This document shows positions 18,702-27,625 of a DNA stretch of 64,000 nt, piece by piece. The notes under the pieces are model-generated. The model was not told the DNA's origin, ran no database searches, and was given only the letters and a program-made list of their open reading frames with translations. Positions within the stretch are counted from its first letter, which is position 1, and the number at the start of each line of letters is the position of its first letter. The DNA comes from Alloprevotella sp. (lineage in GTDB: Bacteria > Bacteroidota > Bacteroidia > Bacteroidales > Bacteroidaceae), in the NCBI GenBank assembly GCA_017471505.1, contig JAFUTC010000004.1, positions 287,957 through 351,956 on the forward strand, in the 5' to 3' direction. The translations under genes were made by a program, and so were the position numbers.

Positions 18702-18767
18702 TTATTGAGTTCTCACAAACTCACAAACTCATAAACTTATAATCTCACAAATTCATTATAAGGAGGG
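18702..18767 (+). repeat. degenerate 8-bp tandem repeat, copy 2
   Basis: Six 8-nt units (gttctcac, aaactcac, aaactcat, aaacttat, aatctcac, aaattcat) fill the spacer before the phosphopantetheinyl transferase gene. The sequence nearly duplicates the 8304 spacer, and a shorter relative (about 17360-17387) precedes the MATE gene. An AAGGAGGG run directly abuts the next start codon, too close to act as a normal Shine-Dalgarno site. Confidence 0.75.
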
Positions 18768-19340
18768 ATGGTCTATATTGACGATAATCCACAGGAAATC
18801 GACGTGGCAGAGGCTCTTTCTGTCGTCAGCCAGCAACGGCGCGACCATTCATTGCGCTATCTGAGGGAGCATGATAGGCGGCTATCGCTGTCGGCTTACC
18901 TACTCTTGCAGAAGGCCTTGCGACAAGAATATGGCATCTTCGAGCCGCCCCTCTTCTCTTTTACGCCACAAGGGAAGCCCCTGTTGAGGGATCACCCTGA
19001 TATTCATTTTAGCCTCAGCCATTGCTGCCAGGCTGCCGTTTGTGCCGTCGATAGCCGCCCTGTGGGCATTGATATTGAGAGTGTCGATGCGTATGATCCC
19101 GCCCTTGTTGCCGTCACCATGAGCGGAAAGGAGCAAGAAACCATTGCCCAAGCCCCTTTTCCCGCCGTGGCATTCATCCGTTTCTGGACGATGAAGGAAA
19201 GCCTGTTGAAGTTTTTGGGAGAGGGATTGGTGGCAGGGCGGCTGCCCTCTATCCTTGACACGAGCATCCCCCACCATTTCATTACCCGTGAGAATATGGC
19301 ATCGGGATATGTCTACACCGTGTGCGAGAGCGGAATATGA
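18768..19340 (+). CDS. Sfp-type 4'-phosphopantetheinyl transferase
   Basis: A 190-residue enzyme of the Sfp/AcpT superfamily, which attaches the phosphopantetheine arm of CoA to the serine of carrier domains. The magnesium-binding motif GIDIE (100-104, Asp102 and Glu104) and the WTMKESLLK block (140-148, Glu144 and Lys148) are intact. The FSLSHC segment (81-86) is the conserved substrate-binding block. Length suits the compact Bacteroidota forms. As last gene of the island it most likely activates Ser967 and Ser1973 of the NRPS. Confidence 0.9.
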   Translation: MVYIDDNPQEIDVAEALSVVSQQRRDHSLRYLREHDRRLSLSAYLLLQKALRQEYGIFEPPLFSFTPQGKPLLRDHPDIHFSLSHCCQAAVCAVDSRPVGIDIESVDAYDPALVAVTMSGKEQETIAQAPFPAVAFIRFWTMKESLLKFLGEGLVAGRLPSILDTSIPHHFITRENMASGYVYTVCESGI

Positions 19341-19721
19341 GCAAAAAATGAGGGAAAACAAGCTTTTTGGAGTATATTTTCGTGTTATTCCATAAAAAAT
19401 GGTAATTTTGTATGGGGCAAAATAGAGCTAAAAAAGTGAAGTCTGGGGGTAATATATCGATGAAGGCAGATGCTGATATGGTTATGAGAAAACTTGCACA
19501 AAACCCCTCTTTTTGTGGTTTACAAAAGTTAAATACATTAAATCTTCATTCTTTTTGTCCTTCACAGAATCCACGTCGACACTTTTCTACCGTTTAACAC
19601 ACAAGTCGTTGATATAAAACGACTTACAAATACCATAATTGAATTTACCACCGGCACCGACAAACACGCTCACAACGGCCTCATACGGCCCGAGAAAGCC
19701 ATCCGGCTGCCACCGCATACT
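19341..19721. other. intergenic gap at the right end of the NRPS island
   Basis: No convincing gene. TAATTTTG (19403-19410) matches a -7 box and precedes a 61-codon frame (19412) of no recognisable type. A hairpin with 7-bp arms and a 9-nt loop lies at 19603-19625, lacking a T-run. Composition shifts from AT-rich to the GC-rich background across this gap, and no phased palindrome array or transposase remnant is visible. Confidence 0.6.
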
Positions 19722-20732
19722 ATGAAACCAACCCGCAACCGCCTGCTCGTGGTCCGCCTCTCGGCCCTTGGCGACGTCGCCATGACCATTCCGGCCATCT
19801 ACTCGCTCGCACGCCAGCATCCCGAAGTCGAAGTGTGCGTGCTCACCGAGCAAAAATTCGCCAGCCTCTTCCTCGAGCCCCCCGCCAACCTGCGACTGAT
19901 TGACTACACACGCCAGCGCTTCAGCGGCATAGGCGGCTGGTGGCGCTTGTGCCGGATGCTGCAAAAAGAGCACTTTGCAGCCGTCGCCGACCTACACAAC
20001 GTGCTCCGCACATGGCTCGTCGATGCGTGGTTCATAGTCCACGGCGTGCGCACGGCCATGCTGCCCAAGCGCCGCAGCGAGCGACCCGCCATCCTCAAGG
20101 GCAAAACCACCGCCGAACCGTTCGTCGAGCGCTACTACAACGTGTTCCGCCGCCTCGGCTACGACCTGCAGCCCGACTTCGCAGGCTTCTTTGCCGACCA
20201 GTCCGCCGCACCGGCCGCCAACGCCGGCAAGCGCTTCCGAATCGGACTCGCACCCTTTGCCCGCTATACGAACAAGACCTACCCCATAACGCTCACCGAG
20301 AAAGTCATCGACCTGCTCAACCGCCGCAGCGACACCGACATCTACCTCTTTGGCGGAGGAAAGCGCGAGACCGACCTCTTCCGCGACTGGCAGAAGCGAT
20401 TCGCCCACGTCGTATACATCTCGGGCGACAAGACCCTGGCCGACGAACTGGCGCTTATGCATTCGCTCGACACGATGGTCAGCATGGACTCCGCCAATAT
20501 GCACCTGGCCAGCCTCACCGGCACGCGCGTCGTCTCGCTATGGGGCAGCACCACGCCGCAATGTGGATTTCTCGGATGGAAGCAACAGCCCGACGACGCC
20601 CTCTGTGCCGCGCTGCCGTGCCAGCCGTGCACCATCAGCGGCAGTCCGACGTGCCAACGCAAAGACCTCGCCTGTCTCCACGCCATAAGTCCCGACACCG
20701 TGGTTGAAGCCATCTTCAGGCAGCGCCCATAG
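19722..20732 (+). CDS. glycosyltransferase family 9 (heptosyltransferase-like)
   Basis: A 336-residue GT-B protein starting with the family block LVVRLSALGDVAMTIPAI, like WaaF/WaaC ADP-heptose:LPS heptosyltransferases. The C-terminal donor-site segment runs from about residue 190 (IGLAPFARYTNKTYP) to MDSANMHLASLTGTRVVSLWG (about 252-272), with the conserved D-S-x2-M-H motif. It probably adds a heptose or related sugar to the LPS core at the inner membrane. It starts a short same-strand set with the two following genes. The donor sugar cannot be told from sequence. Confidence 0.87.
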   Translation: MKPTRNRLLVVRLSALGDVAMTIPAIYSLARQHPEVEVCVLTEQKFASLFLEPPANLRLIDYTRQRFSGIGGWWRLCRMLQKEHFAAVADLHNVLRTWLVDAWFIVHGVRTAMLPKRRSERPAILKGKTTAEPFVERYYNVFRRLGYDLQPDFAGFFADQSAAPAANAGKRFRIGLAPFARYTNKTYPITLTEKVIDLLNRRSDTDIYLFGGGKRETDLFRDWQKRFAHVVYISGDKTLADELALMHSLDTMVSMDSANMHLASLTGTRVVSLWGSTTPQCGFLGWKQQPDDALCAALPCQPCTISGSPTCQRKDLACLHAISPDTVVEAIFRQRP

Positions 20733-20776
20733 GACGGCCCGCACACATCCCCCGAACAACCTTAAATCAAATAACG

Positions 20777-21100
20777 ATGGCAACCATCCAACTAAACGAA
20801 AAAGGCTCCCGCCACATGGAAGTGACCGACGAGAACCTGCAGACAATCGACAAGTACAACCTTTTCGACACGCTCATAGACAGCCACGGCTACGTGACCG
20901 ACGACACGCTCGAACGCCTGCGCCTGACCGTTCGCTCGCTTATAGCCTCGTCACACGGCAATACGCGGCCGCTCCTGAACCTTTGCCTCGACGTCATCTA
21001 CGACCCACATTTCAAGGCGTTCAGCCTTGGACAACTGGCCGAACTCTATGCCCAGTGGAAAAAGGAGCATTGCCCGCAACTGCCCACCGAACTTTTCTGA
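20777..21100 (+). CDS. hypothetical 107-residue protein
   Basis: I do not recognise this protein. It is soluble, predicted mainly helical and rather acidic in its first half, with no signal peptide, membrane helix or cysteine pair. The ATG lies 44 nt after the heptosyltransferase stop, and the next gene starts 15 nt after this one ends. GC and codon use match the neighbours, which supports a real gene in the same transcript. Confidence 0.65.
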   Translation: MATIQLNEKGSRHMEVTDENLQTIDKYNLFDTLIDSHGYVTDDTLERLRLTVRSLIASSHGNTRPLLNLCLDVIYDPHFKAFSLGQLAELYAQWKKEHCPQLPTELF

Positions 21101-21115
21101 CCCCAACCCACGCCT

Positions 21116-23092
21116 ATGCGCAAATGGCTCTGGATTGCATTCCTGCTGGCCATGCCCCTCGGCCTGCAGGCACAAGTAGCCGGCTACGACTTCCACGACT
21201 TCGCGGCCGAATACCTGGACGATGAGAATGCCGAATACTACGAGACGCTCGAAGAACTGGCACTCCATCCCATCGACCTTAACTCCGCCACAAAACCCGA
21301 CCTCCTGCAACTGCCGTTCATAAGCGAGCAGCAGGCCGACGCTATCCTGGCCTACCGCAACAAGCACCACCGCTTCGCCTCGATAGGCGAACTGCAGTTC
21401 ATCCCCGAGCTGTCGCACTCCGACAGGCTCCATCTGTCGGTCTTCACCGTCTGCCGACCGCCTGCCATAGGCAAACCCACCTTTCGCGACAACTGGCTGA
21501 GCGGACAGCACGAACTTTCCGTCCACGCCGACATTCCCTTCTACAAGCGCGAGGGATTCAGAAACAATGCCTATAATGGCGCAACCATAGGCCACCAACT
21601 GCGCTACCGATACCAGCACGAAAACCGCACGCACTACGGACTGACACTCAAAAACGACCCCGGCGAGCCCTTCGCCAAGCGGGGAAACTATCCCTACGAC
21701 GCACTGATGTTCTACGTGCACCATCGCAGCCGCAACGACCAGTGGGAATGGCTCGCCGGCGACTATCGCGTCGGCATAGGGCAAGGACTGGCATTCGGAC
21801 AGAACCGATACAACTCCAAGCAGACCTTGCTGGATGCCGCGCAGACCGGTGCCGACGTGTTCAAGCCCTACACCTCAGCCAGCCAGGACGGGTTCTTCCG
21901 CGGAGCTGCACTGGCCTACCGGTGGAAAGGCCTGCAGGTGGCGGCCATGGCATCGTTCCGCCGGCTCGATGCCCGTCTCGACAACGACACCGCACGCACC
22001 TTGCTGACCACCGGATACCACCGCACCGACGCCGAACTGGCGCAACGCCGCAACCTGCACAACCTGACGGCCGCCATCCATGTGGCCTACGTCCATGCCA
22101 TAGGTAGCCTGAGCCTCACGTCCTACTATTCGCACTACAACCACTACATAGCGCCCACACCGCGCGTCTACAACGTCCACTACCTACGCGGAAAGTCGGC
22201 GGCAGGACTCTCGCTGGCCTACAGCCTAAACCTGCACAACCTCACCATTAGCGGCGAGGCGGCTGCCGACAAGCATTTCAACCTGGCCATAGTCAACCGC
22301 ATCGACTGGAAGCCCTTCAACGCACTCTCGCTAATCCTGCAGCACCGCAGCCTCGCTGCCGCCTACGTGGCCCCCTATGCCCGCGTCACGCAGTCCAACA
22401 GTCAGCCGCAGAACGAGCATGGCGTCTATCTCGGCGTCAAATATGCGTTCCGACGCCATTGGGAACTGAGCGCCTATGCCGATTGGGCCCATTTCCCGCA
22501 ACCCACTTTCTACGCATCGCAAACCGCTACGGCATGGCAGTTCTATGCCCAGGCCAAATACACCTACAACCGCCAGAACAGCGTCCTGTTGCGCTACACC
22601 GGAAAAGCACAGCAGCGAGACGTTACAGGCTACGACGGACTCATTGAATACGCCCAGACACACCGACTGCGCCTGCAACTGAATCAGGTCATAGGCCGCT
22701 TCGACATCCACCCCGCGTTCGACGCCAGTTTCACAGGCAGTCAGACCACAGACCACCGCATGGGCTACATGGCTTCCCTACGCGCCAACTACACACCGCT
22801 CGACTGCCTGAAGATAGGTGCCTACGGCGCTTTCTTCCATACCGACGACTACGCCACCCGACTCTATTCCTACGAGCCTTCCCTGCGCTACGGCTCTGCC
22901 AACCAGGCCTTCTACTACCACGGACTACGCGCCGCCGCCACCCTGCAGTACAAACTCAATCGCCACATAGCCCTCGCGGCCAAGGTCGGCTATCTGCACT
23001 ACTTCAACCGTCGTCAAATCAGTTCGGGCAACCAACTCATCGACGCCAACCATAAGACCGACCTGCAGCTCGAGGTAGTATGGCGGCCGTAA
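21116..23092 (+). CDS. secreted helix-hairpin-helix / beta-barrel protein
   Basis: 658 residues with a signal peptide (about 1-20, cleavage after LQAQ). Residues about 50-115 hold a double helix-hairpin-helix of the ComEA type (PIDLNSATKPDLLQLPFIS, then AILAYRNKHHRFASIGEL). The rest is rich in aromatic beta strands and looks like an outer-membrane barrel. Large Bacteroidota proteins of this build are common, but I know of no established function; DNA binding by the HhH is possible but unproven. It is last in the set beginning at 19722 and is followed by a phased palindrome array. Confidence 0.8.
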   Translation: MRKWLWIAFLLAMPLGLQAQVAGYDFHDFAAEYLDDENAEYYETLEELALHPIDLNSATKPDLLQLPFISEQQADAILAYRNKHHRFASIGELQFIPELSHSDRLHLSVFTVCRPPAIGKPTFRDNWLSGQHELSVHADIPFYKREGFRNNAYNGATIGHQLRYRYQHENRTHYGLTLKNDPGEPFAKRGNYPYDALMFYVHHRSRNDQWEWLAGDYRVGIGQGLAFGQNRYNSKQTLLDAAQTGADVFKPYTSASQDGFFRGAALAYRWKGLQVAAMASFRRLDARLDNDTARTLLTTGYHRTDAELAQRRNLHNLTAAIHVAYVHAIGSLSLTSYYSHYNHYIAPTPRVYNVHYLRGKSAAGLSLAYSLNLHNLTISGEAAADKHFNLAIVNRIDWKPFNALSLILQHRSLAAAYVAPYARVTQSNSQPQNEHGVYLGVKYAFRRHWELSAYADWAHFPQPTFYASQTATAWQFYAQAKYTYNRQNSVLLRYTGKAQQRDVTGYDGLIEYAQTHRLRLQLNQVIGRFDIHPAFDASFTGSQTTDHRMGYMASLRANYTPLDCLKIGAYGAFFHTDDYATRLYSYEPSLRYGSANQAFYYHGLRAAATLQYKLNRHIALAAKVGYLHYFNRRQISSGNQLIDANHKTDLQLEVVWRP

Positions 23093-23151
23093 ACCCATCC
23101 CCGCAGGCCACGCCATAAGCCTCATTCCCAGCCACTTTAAGGCACAAAAAA

Positions 23152-23250
23152 ATTGCATTATGGAATCTGTAAATTCCATAATGCAATTCGCAGATTGTAT
23201 AATGCAATTTCGCGGTCGCATAATGCAATTTATCAATTCCATTATGCAAT
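23152..23250. repeat. 21-bp phased palindrome array B, five units
   Basis: Units of 15 bp start at 23152, 23173, 23194, 23215 and 23236, a constant 21-bp step with 6-bp spacers. Left halves are ATTGCAT, ATTCCAT, ATTGTAT or GTCGCAT; most right halves are ATGCAAT. This is the only array between convergent genes. Confidence 0.93.
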
Positions 23251-23309
23251 TTTTCAGCCTCACTATGAGCCACTTACAGCGCACTCACAAATCGGCCTGA
23301 ACGCATAGG

Positions 23310-23843
23310 CTACTCGGCCGTAGGAGTGAAGCTCTCGTAGGTTCCGTCGTCGAAGAACACGCGAATCTCCTTGATTTTAGCCTTCGCAGCCACCTGCACG
23401 CCCACAGGCTCGACCGCTGCGCCCACACCGCTATAGGACGGCGCTGCAACCTTATGCACCGGCTCCGCAACCGTCGCAAACGGCTCGGCAGAATCGAGCG
23501 AGAACAGCATATCGTCGGCAGGCTCGGCCATTCCGCCTACGCCCTCGTCCGACACGATAGGGGAGCCGGCCGAAAAGTCATTTTCGCCCGCATTTGCCCC
23601 GTCATTTTCCACAGTCACGCCACTTCCGTCGACATACATCTCACCCTCGCCAAACTGCAACCAGTACAGACTGATTTGCGGAAAACTCTTGTGAATTGCC
23701 TGCACGTGTTTGAAAGTTGGGTTCGTGCGTCCGGTAAAAATTGTTGACAATGAACTCGGCGAAATTCCCAGTCGCCCGGCAAAGTCGCGCTGCGATAAAT
23801 TGAGTTGCTCCATGAGAAAATGGATGCGGTCTTTGAGTTCCAT
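23310..23843 (-). CDS. XRE-type helix-turn-helix transcriptional regulator
   Basis: 177 residues from the ATG at 23843 (MELKDRIHFLMEQL). That start is preferred because it begins directly with the first helix of the HTH domain; the upstream ATG at 23888 adds 15 unrelated residues. Residues about 1-62 are an HTH_3/XRE fold with the SQRDFAGRLGISPSSLSTI recognition region. A long, low-complexity acidic/alanine linker follows, then a basic-to-beta C-terminal tail (IKEIRVFFDDGTYESF) that resembles a conserved element of Bacteroidales HTH proteins. Target genes are unknown. It faces a long AT-rich upstream gap where an autoregulatory site could lie. Confidence 0.82.
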   Translation of the reverse strand: MELKDRIHFLMEQLNLSQRDFAGRLGISPSSLSTIFTGRTNPTFKHVQAIHKSFPQISLYWLQFGEGEMYVDGSGVTVENDGANAGENDFSAGSPIVSDEGVGGMAEPADDMLFSLDSAEPFATVAEPVHKVAAPSYSGVGAAVEPVGVQVAAKAKIKEIRVFFDDGTYESFTPTAE

Positions 23844-25143
23844 ATCGATAGGTTTTTTCAATGAATAATCTGGTCGGTCCGGCCACAAAATCCGAGTGAT
23901 AAAACTGAAAATTTCAGCAGATTTTCAGCCCATACCCCCGATTTTTTGCACAATTGCAAAGTTAAAACGCAAAAATGAAAACTCAAAACCAAACAAAAAC
24001 TAATTTCATTAAAATGCAAAATAATATTCCACGCAAAACAAAAAGTCAAATTCACAATTCACACTTTCAAACCGAACCGTACCATACGCATCTGGAGCGA
24101 TTTCATAATGCAACATCTCGAAACTACTATAGTCAAATTTTGTAATTTGTTGGTTTATTTTCCCCTAATACGCAAATCGGACGATACTTTAATACAATAT
24201 CCCACTTTCCTTATAGAATCGGCGCAAACCATTACAGTTTCGCTTCACTACTTTATATTATACGAACTGATTTTAAACATTTTACGCGATTTTATTACAA
24301 AACGATAAAAATTGATATTCAAATCTGCACGCATAAACAGCCTATCCAGCGGCACCATATTCAAGTTTGTAAATCTACATATTGAAATTTACATTTTCAT
24401 AAAAACTCACAGGGATTGCTTCTGTGTTTTGCCTGATTTTGATGATGAAAATGTAAAATTAAATTGTGTTTTGTGTTTACAAAATAAGATTCCGCCCCAC
24501 CCTGACAAGCCATTTTTGAAACACTCCCGTCGTTTCGCCCAGTTGTACGAAGAAACAATTTTGCGCGAGCCACAAAAACCAAAATTCCACGCATATTGTT
24601 CATTTTCAGCATTATAGAACGAAAATAATGGATATAGAAATTCGTCGGAAAAATTGAGAAAATGCCCATTTTGCTACTTAAGAGATAGCAAAACAATGGT
24701 TTTACGATGGTTTGGAACCACCTTTCCCGGTTGAAAACAGTGAAATTCACATTTTCAACCCCTATTTTCATCTACCAGAATGAGCAGTCGGGCTCCCCCA
24801 TACTCCCCCACTCCGGCAGTCTGCTGTTCTGCCTGGACTACCCCCCGAAATCTACCTGCACAGATGGGGTATGAACCGACTGAATAAGGTAGGAAAAATT
24901 TTGACAACTTTTTGAGCAGTTTTCCATACCGCTTTTCTCCCACCCCACTATGGCAGTCGCGACAACAGTATGGGCGCAGCCGGAGATGAGCGGGAAAATT
25001 TTTCGTATCCTACTCCACCCTGTCCACCCGAGTATAAAAATTTCCGGTTGAACGTGAATTTCCGTCCAACCGGTAAGAAAAAATTTTCGGCGTATATTTC
25101 AGAAAAAATTTTTCAGTCGGAAATACGCGAAAATTTCAGGGGT
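23844..25143. other. 1.3-kb AT-rich intergenic region
   Basis: No supported gene: the short frames at 24108-24308 and 24312-24617 have no family features. Much of it is strongly AT-rich against a background near 60% GC. Between about 24895 and 25140 an A-run/T-run motif (AAAATTTTTC and variants) recurs about six times. A solitary TTTCATAATGC lies at 24101. It could hold regulatory sites for the HTH gene, a small RNA or degraded mobile DNA. I found no tmRNA, RNase P or SRP RNA signature in it. Confidence 0.5.
24101..24111. repeat. solitary TTTCATAATGC unit
   Basis: This 11-mer is the core of the phased palindrome with TTTC instead of ATTG on its left. The identical word also occurs at 6040, 27059 and 39931, always between genes. 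Confidence 0.5.
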
Positions 25144-26184
25144 CTAATCGTGCAGGATAAAGAAGTAGAGTTCCTTCATAATGTCGCCGGCCGATGCGCC
25201 GCCACTCTCGACGCCTTTGCTCTTTGCGTCGGCACGCCGTATAGCCGAAAGAATCTGCATCACCTTGCGGGCCGAATATCTCTGCATGGCCGGAATCAGC
25301 GACATCTTGGCAGAATACGGTGCCATACCGGTGAACGCCGAAAGGCCTGCGGGAGTCTTGTCGGGGCTATAGTAGGCGAGCATCAGCATAGAGAAGAAGC
25401 CCGACAGGCTGGGCAAAATCTTCTGCGGCGGGTTTGCCTTCGGGTTTTTGTCGAAGTAGTCGGCAATGCGCATAACTTTCTGCACGTTTTTCACGGCCAA
25501 GGCGTCGCGCAGTTCAAAGATGTTGTACTCCTTGCTTATGCCCACGTTGTCGGCCACGATGTTGCGCGTGATGACGTTCGTCTTTCCGGCCAGTGCAATA
25601 AGCAACTTGTCGAGTTCGCCTGCCATGCGGTTCAAATCGAAGCCGATGTGCTCGCAAATCATAGAGACGGCGTCGGCCTCGGCAGATACTCCGCGCTGAC
25701 GCAAATAGGAGATGACGAAGCCGCTCAGTTGGTTGTCGTAGCGAAGTCTGGGCGACTCGAACAGCACTGCCTTCTTCTCGATGGCCCCAGCCACCTTCGT
25801 GCGGCGGTCTATGGTGCCGTGCTTGTAGCACATTATGAGGATGGTGGACGGTTGCGGTTGTTCGAGATAGGTTCCTAAGGCGTCGAGTCCGCCCAACTGT
25901 TGTGCCTCGCGCACTACTACGACCAATCGCTGCGCCCCCATAGGAAAGCCGCGTGCGGTATCGACCACCTGGTTGATATCTGCGTCGGCGCCGAAGAGCG
26001 TGATAAGGTTGAAATCGCGCTCGAAAGGCTCGAGGGCCAGTTCGACAAGTTTGTCGGCCAGCAGGTCGATGTAATAGCTCTCCTCGCCCATCAGAAAATA
26101 GACGGGCTTAAAGTTTCCGGCCTGTGCCTCGGCAACAATTTCGTCGTAGCACTGTTGTGTGGAGACGCTTGCTTTCTTTGCCAT
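25144..26184 (-). CDS. holA: DNA polymerase III subunit delta
   Basis: 346 residues; the delta subunit opens the sliding clamp within the clamp loader. The N-terminal KPVYFLMGEESYYIDLLAD segment is the HolA start block, followed by the degenerate AAA+ domain and a helical C-terminal collar domain (about 215-345). Length and ending (LYFFILHD) match Bacteroidota HolA. It lies 41 nt after amn on the same strand, and the two are probably co-transcribed. Confidence 0.92.
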   Translation of the reverse strand: MAKKASVSTQQCYDEIVAEAQAGNFKPVYFLMGEESYYIDLLADKLVELALEPFERDFNLITLFGADADINQVVDTARGFPMGAQRLVVVVREAQQLGGLDALGTYLEQPQPSTILIMCYKHGTIDRRTKVAGAIEKKAVLFESPRLRYDNQLSGFVISYLRQRGVSAEADAVSMICEHIGFDLNRMAGELDKLLIALAGKTNVITRNIVADNVGISKEYNIFELRDALAVKNVQKVMRIADYFDKNPKANPPQKILPSLSGFFSMLMLAYYSPDKTPAGLSAFTGMAPYSAKMSLIPAMQRYSARKVMQILSAIRRADAKSKGVESGGASAGDIMKELYFFILHD

Positions 26185-26225
26185 CTGGTTGGATAGTTGG
26201 ATGAAACGGTTGGCGTATGTGCCGG

Positions 26226-27002
26226 CTACCAGTCGTACTTCAAATGACGCACGGTACTGCGCTTTCCGATGATTAGCTGCATGGCCTCGATGCCGATGCG
26301 TACGTGTGTCTCGACGAAGTTGGCTGTAATTTTCTTGTCGCTTGCTTCTGTCTTCACGCCCTCGGGTGTCATCGGGTTGTCGGATACGAGCAGCAGCGCG
26401 CCGGTGGGTATGTGGTTGTAGAAACCACAGGTGAACAGCGTGGCAGTCTCCATGTCTACGCCCATGGCACGCGTGTCGCGCAGCAACTGCTTAAAGCGCT
26501 CGTCGTGCTCCCATACGCGGCGGTTGGTGGTGTATATGGTTCCGGTCCAATAGTCTTGGTTGTTGTTTCGGAGGGCGGTAGAAACGGCTCGCTGCAACAT
26601 GAATGCGGGCAGCGAGGGTACTTCTTTGGGGAAATAGTCGTCGCTTGTTCCCTCGCCGCGTATGCCGGCCAGCGGGAGAATATAGTCGCCCAGTCCGGTT
26701 TTCTCTGAGATGCCGCCGCACTTGCCTAAGAAAAGGCACGCCTTGGGCTTGATGGCGCTCAGGAGGTCCATGATAAGTGCTGCATTGGGACTGCCTATGC
26801 CGAAATTGATCATGGTAATATCGTCGTGGGTTACGGCTCTCATGTTGGAGTCGTATTCCGTCGGCTCGGCCCCCGTGAGTTTGCAGAAGATATCAATATA
26901 GTTGTTGAAGTTTGTAAGCAGTATGTGGCTGCCGAAATAGTCGAGCGGCTTGCCGGTATAGCGCTGCAGCCAGTTGCCTACGATTTTTTCGCGGTTTACC
27001 AT
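26226..27002 (-). CDS. amn: AMP nucleosidase
   Basis: 258 residues of the short Bacteroidota AMP nucleosidase type, which splits AMP into adenine and ribose 5-phosphate. It belongs to the nucleoside phosphorylase fold: the FLGKCGGISEKTGLGDYILP block (about 92-111) and AMGVDMETATLF (about 186-197) carry the phosphate- and ribose-binding residues, and SDNPMTPEG follows. It lacks the extra N-terminal domain of the enterobacterial enzyme. First gene of the amn-holA pair, divergent from the HSDR_N-domain gene. Confidence 0.88.
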   Translation of the reverse strand: MVNREKIVGNWLQRYTGKPLDYFGSHILLTNFNNYIDIFCKLTGAEPTEYDSNMRAVTHDDITMINFGIGSPNAALIMDLLSAIKPKACLFLGKCGGISEKTGLGDYILPLAGIRGEGTSDDYFPKEVPSLPAFMLQRAVSTALRNNNQDYWTGTIYTTNRRVWEHDERFKQLLRDTRAMGVDMETATLFTCGFYNHIPTGALLLVSDNPMTPEGVKTEASDKKITANFVETHVRIGIEAMQLIIGKRSTVRHLKYDW

Positions 27003-27058
27003 AAGTTTGTTTAATTTCGCATTGAAGTTCCTCCTCCTGCGCCTATGGGCTGAGGAGA

Positions 27059-27069
27059 TTTCATAATGC
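27059..27069. repeat. solitary TTTCATAATGC unit
   Basis: Identical to the words at 6040, 24101 and 39931. It sits between the divergent amn and HSDR_N-domain genes, 57 nt upstream of the amn start. Confidence 0.5.
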
Positions 27070-27137
27070 TAAATTACGACAGATGGGTCGGAAAGCAAAA
27101 TGGAAAGTGTATTTTGACCCATGCAACGAAGTGAATT

Positions 27138-27608
27138 GTGAAAAACCTGCCTTTTCCAGCGCTCAACCTGCCTGCCGCCGAACTGCGCATTCGTCGGACA
27201 GAAGCCGATGCCTATGAGGTGTTCGACTTTCTACGTCGGCGCTATGTAAAACTCACTCCCGAGGAGTGGGTGCGCCAGCATTTCACGCATTTTCTGGTGG
27301 AGGAGCGCGGATTTCCTGCGGGACTGCTGGGCAACGAAGTATGCGTCGAGGTCAACGGAGCACGCCGCCGCTGCGACAGTCTGTTGTTCGACCGCCAAGG
27401 CCTGCGTCCCCGTCTGATTGCAGAGTACAAAGCGCCGACGGTGGTGCTGACGCAGGACGTCTTCACACAGATTCAGTCGTACAACAGCGTGCTGCGGGCC
27501 GACTACCTGGTGGTGTCGAACGGACTGACGCACTATGTGTGCCGGATGGACTATGCAACGGCCCGCCCGGAGTTTCTGGCCGACATACCGCACTATGAGG
27601 CGCTCTGA
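27138..27608 (+). CDS. HSDR_N-type PD-(D/E)xK nuclease-fold protein
   Basis: 156 residues resembling the N-terminal nuclease domain of type I restriction subunit R (HSDR_N_2). The fold is supported by a basic-acidic CDSLLFD segment (about 79-85) followed by RLIAEYKAP (about 95-103), whose E-x-K completes the PD-(D/E)xK site. There is no helicase domain, and no hsdM or hsdS gene nearby, so a classic restriction role is unlikely. The start is a GTG at 27138; the TTG one codon earlier cannot be excluded. A strong hairpin terminator follows. Small stand-alone proteins like this are common beside holA in Bacteroidota; their function is not known to me. Confidence 0.8.
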   Translation: MKNLPFPALNLPAAELRIRRTEADAYEVFDFLRRRYVKLTPEEWVRQHFTHFLVEERGFPAGLLGNEVCVEVNGARRRCDSLLFDRQGLRPRLIAEYKAPTVVLTQDVFTQIQSYNSVLRADYLVVSNGLTHYVCRMDYATARPEFLADIPHYEAL

Positions 27609-27625
27609 CGGCATCGGCCTGGCAC

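Noticed and set aside
19412-19597. 61-codon frame after a -7-like box at the right end of the island
   Set aside because: The product looks random (Lys/Asn/Ser mixture without a domain) and no conserved feature supports it. The -7 box is noted in the gap entry.
24108-24617. Two short plus-strand frames in the AT-rich gap
   Set aside because: They lack any recognisable motif, have atypical composition and no promoter or start context; more likely chance frames in AT-rich DNA.
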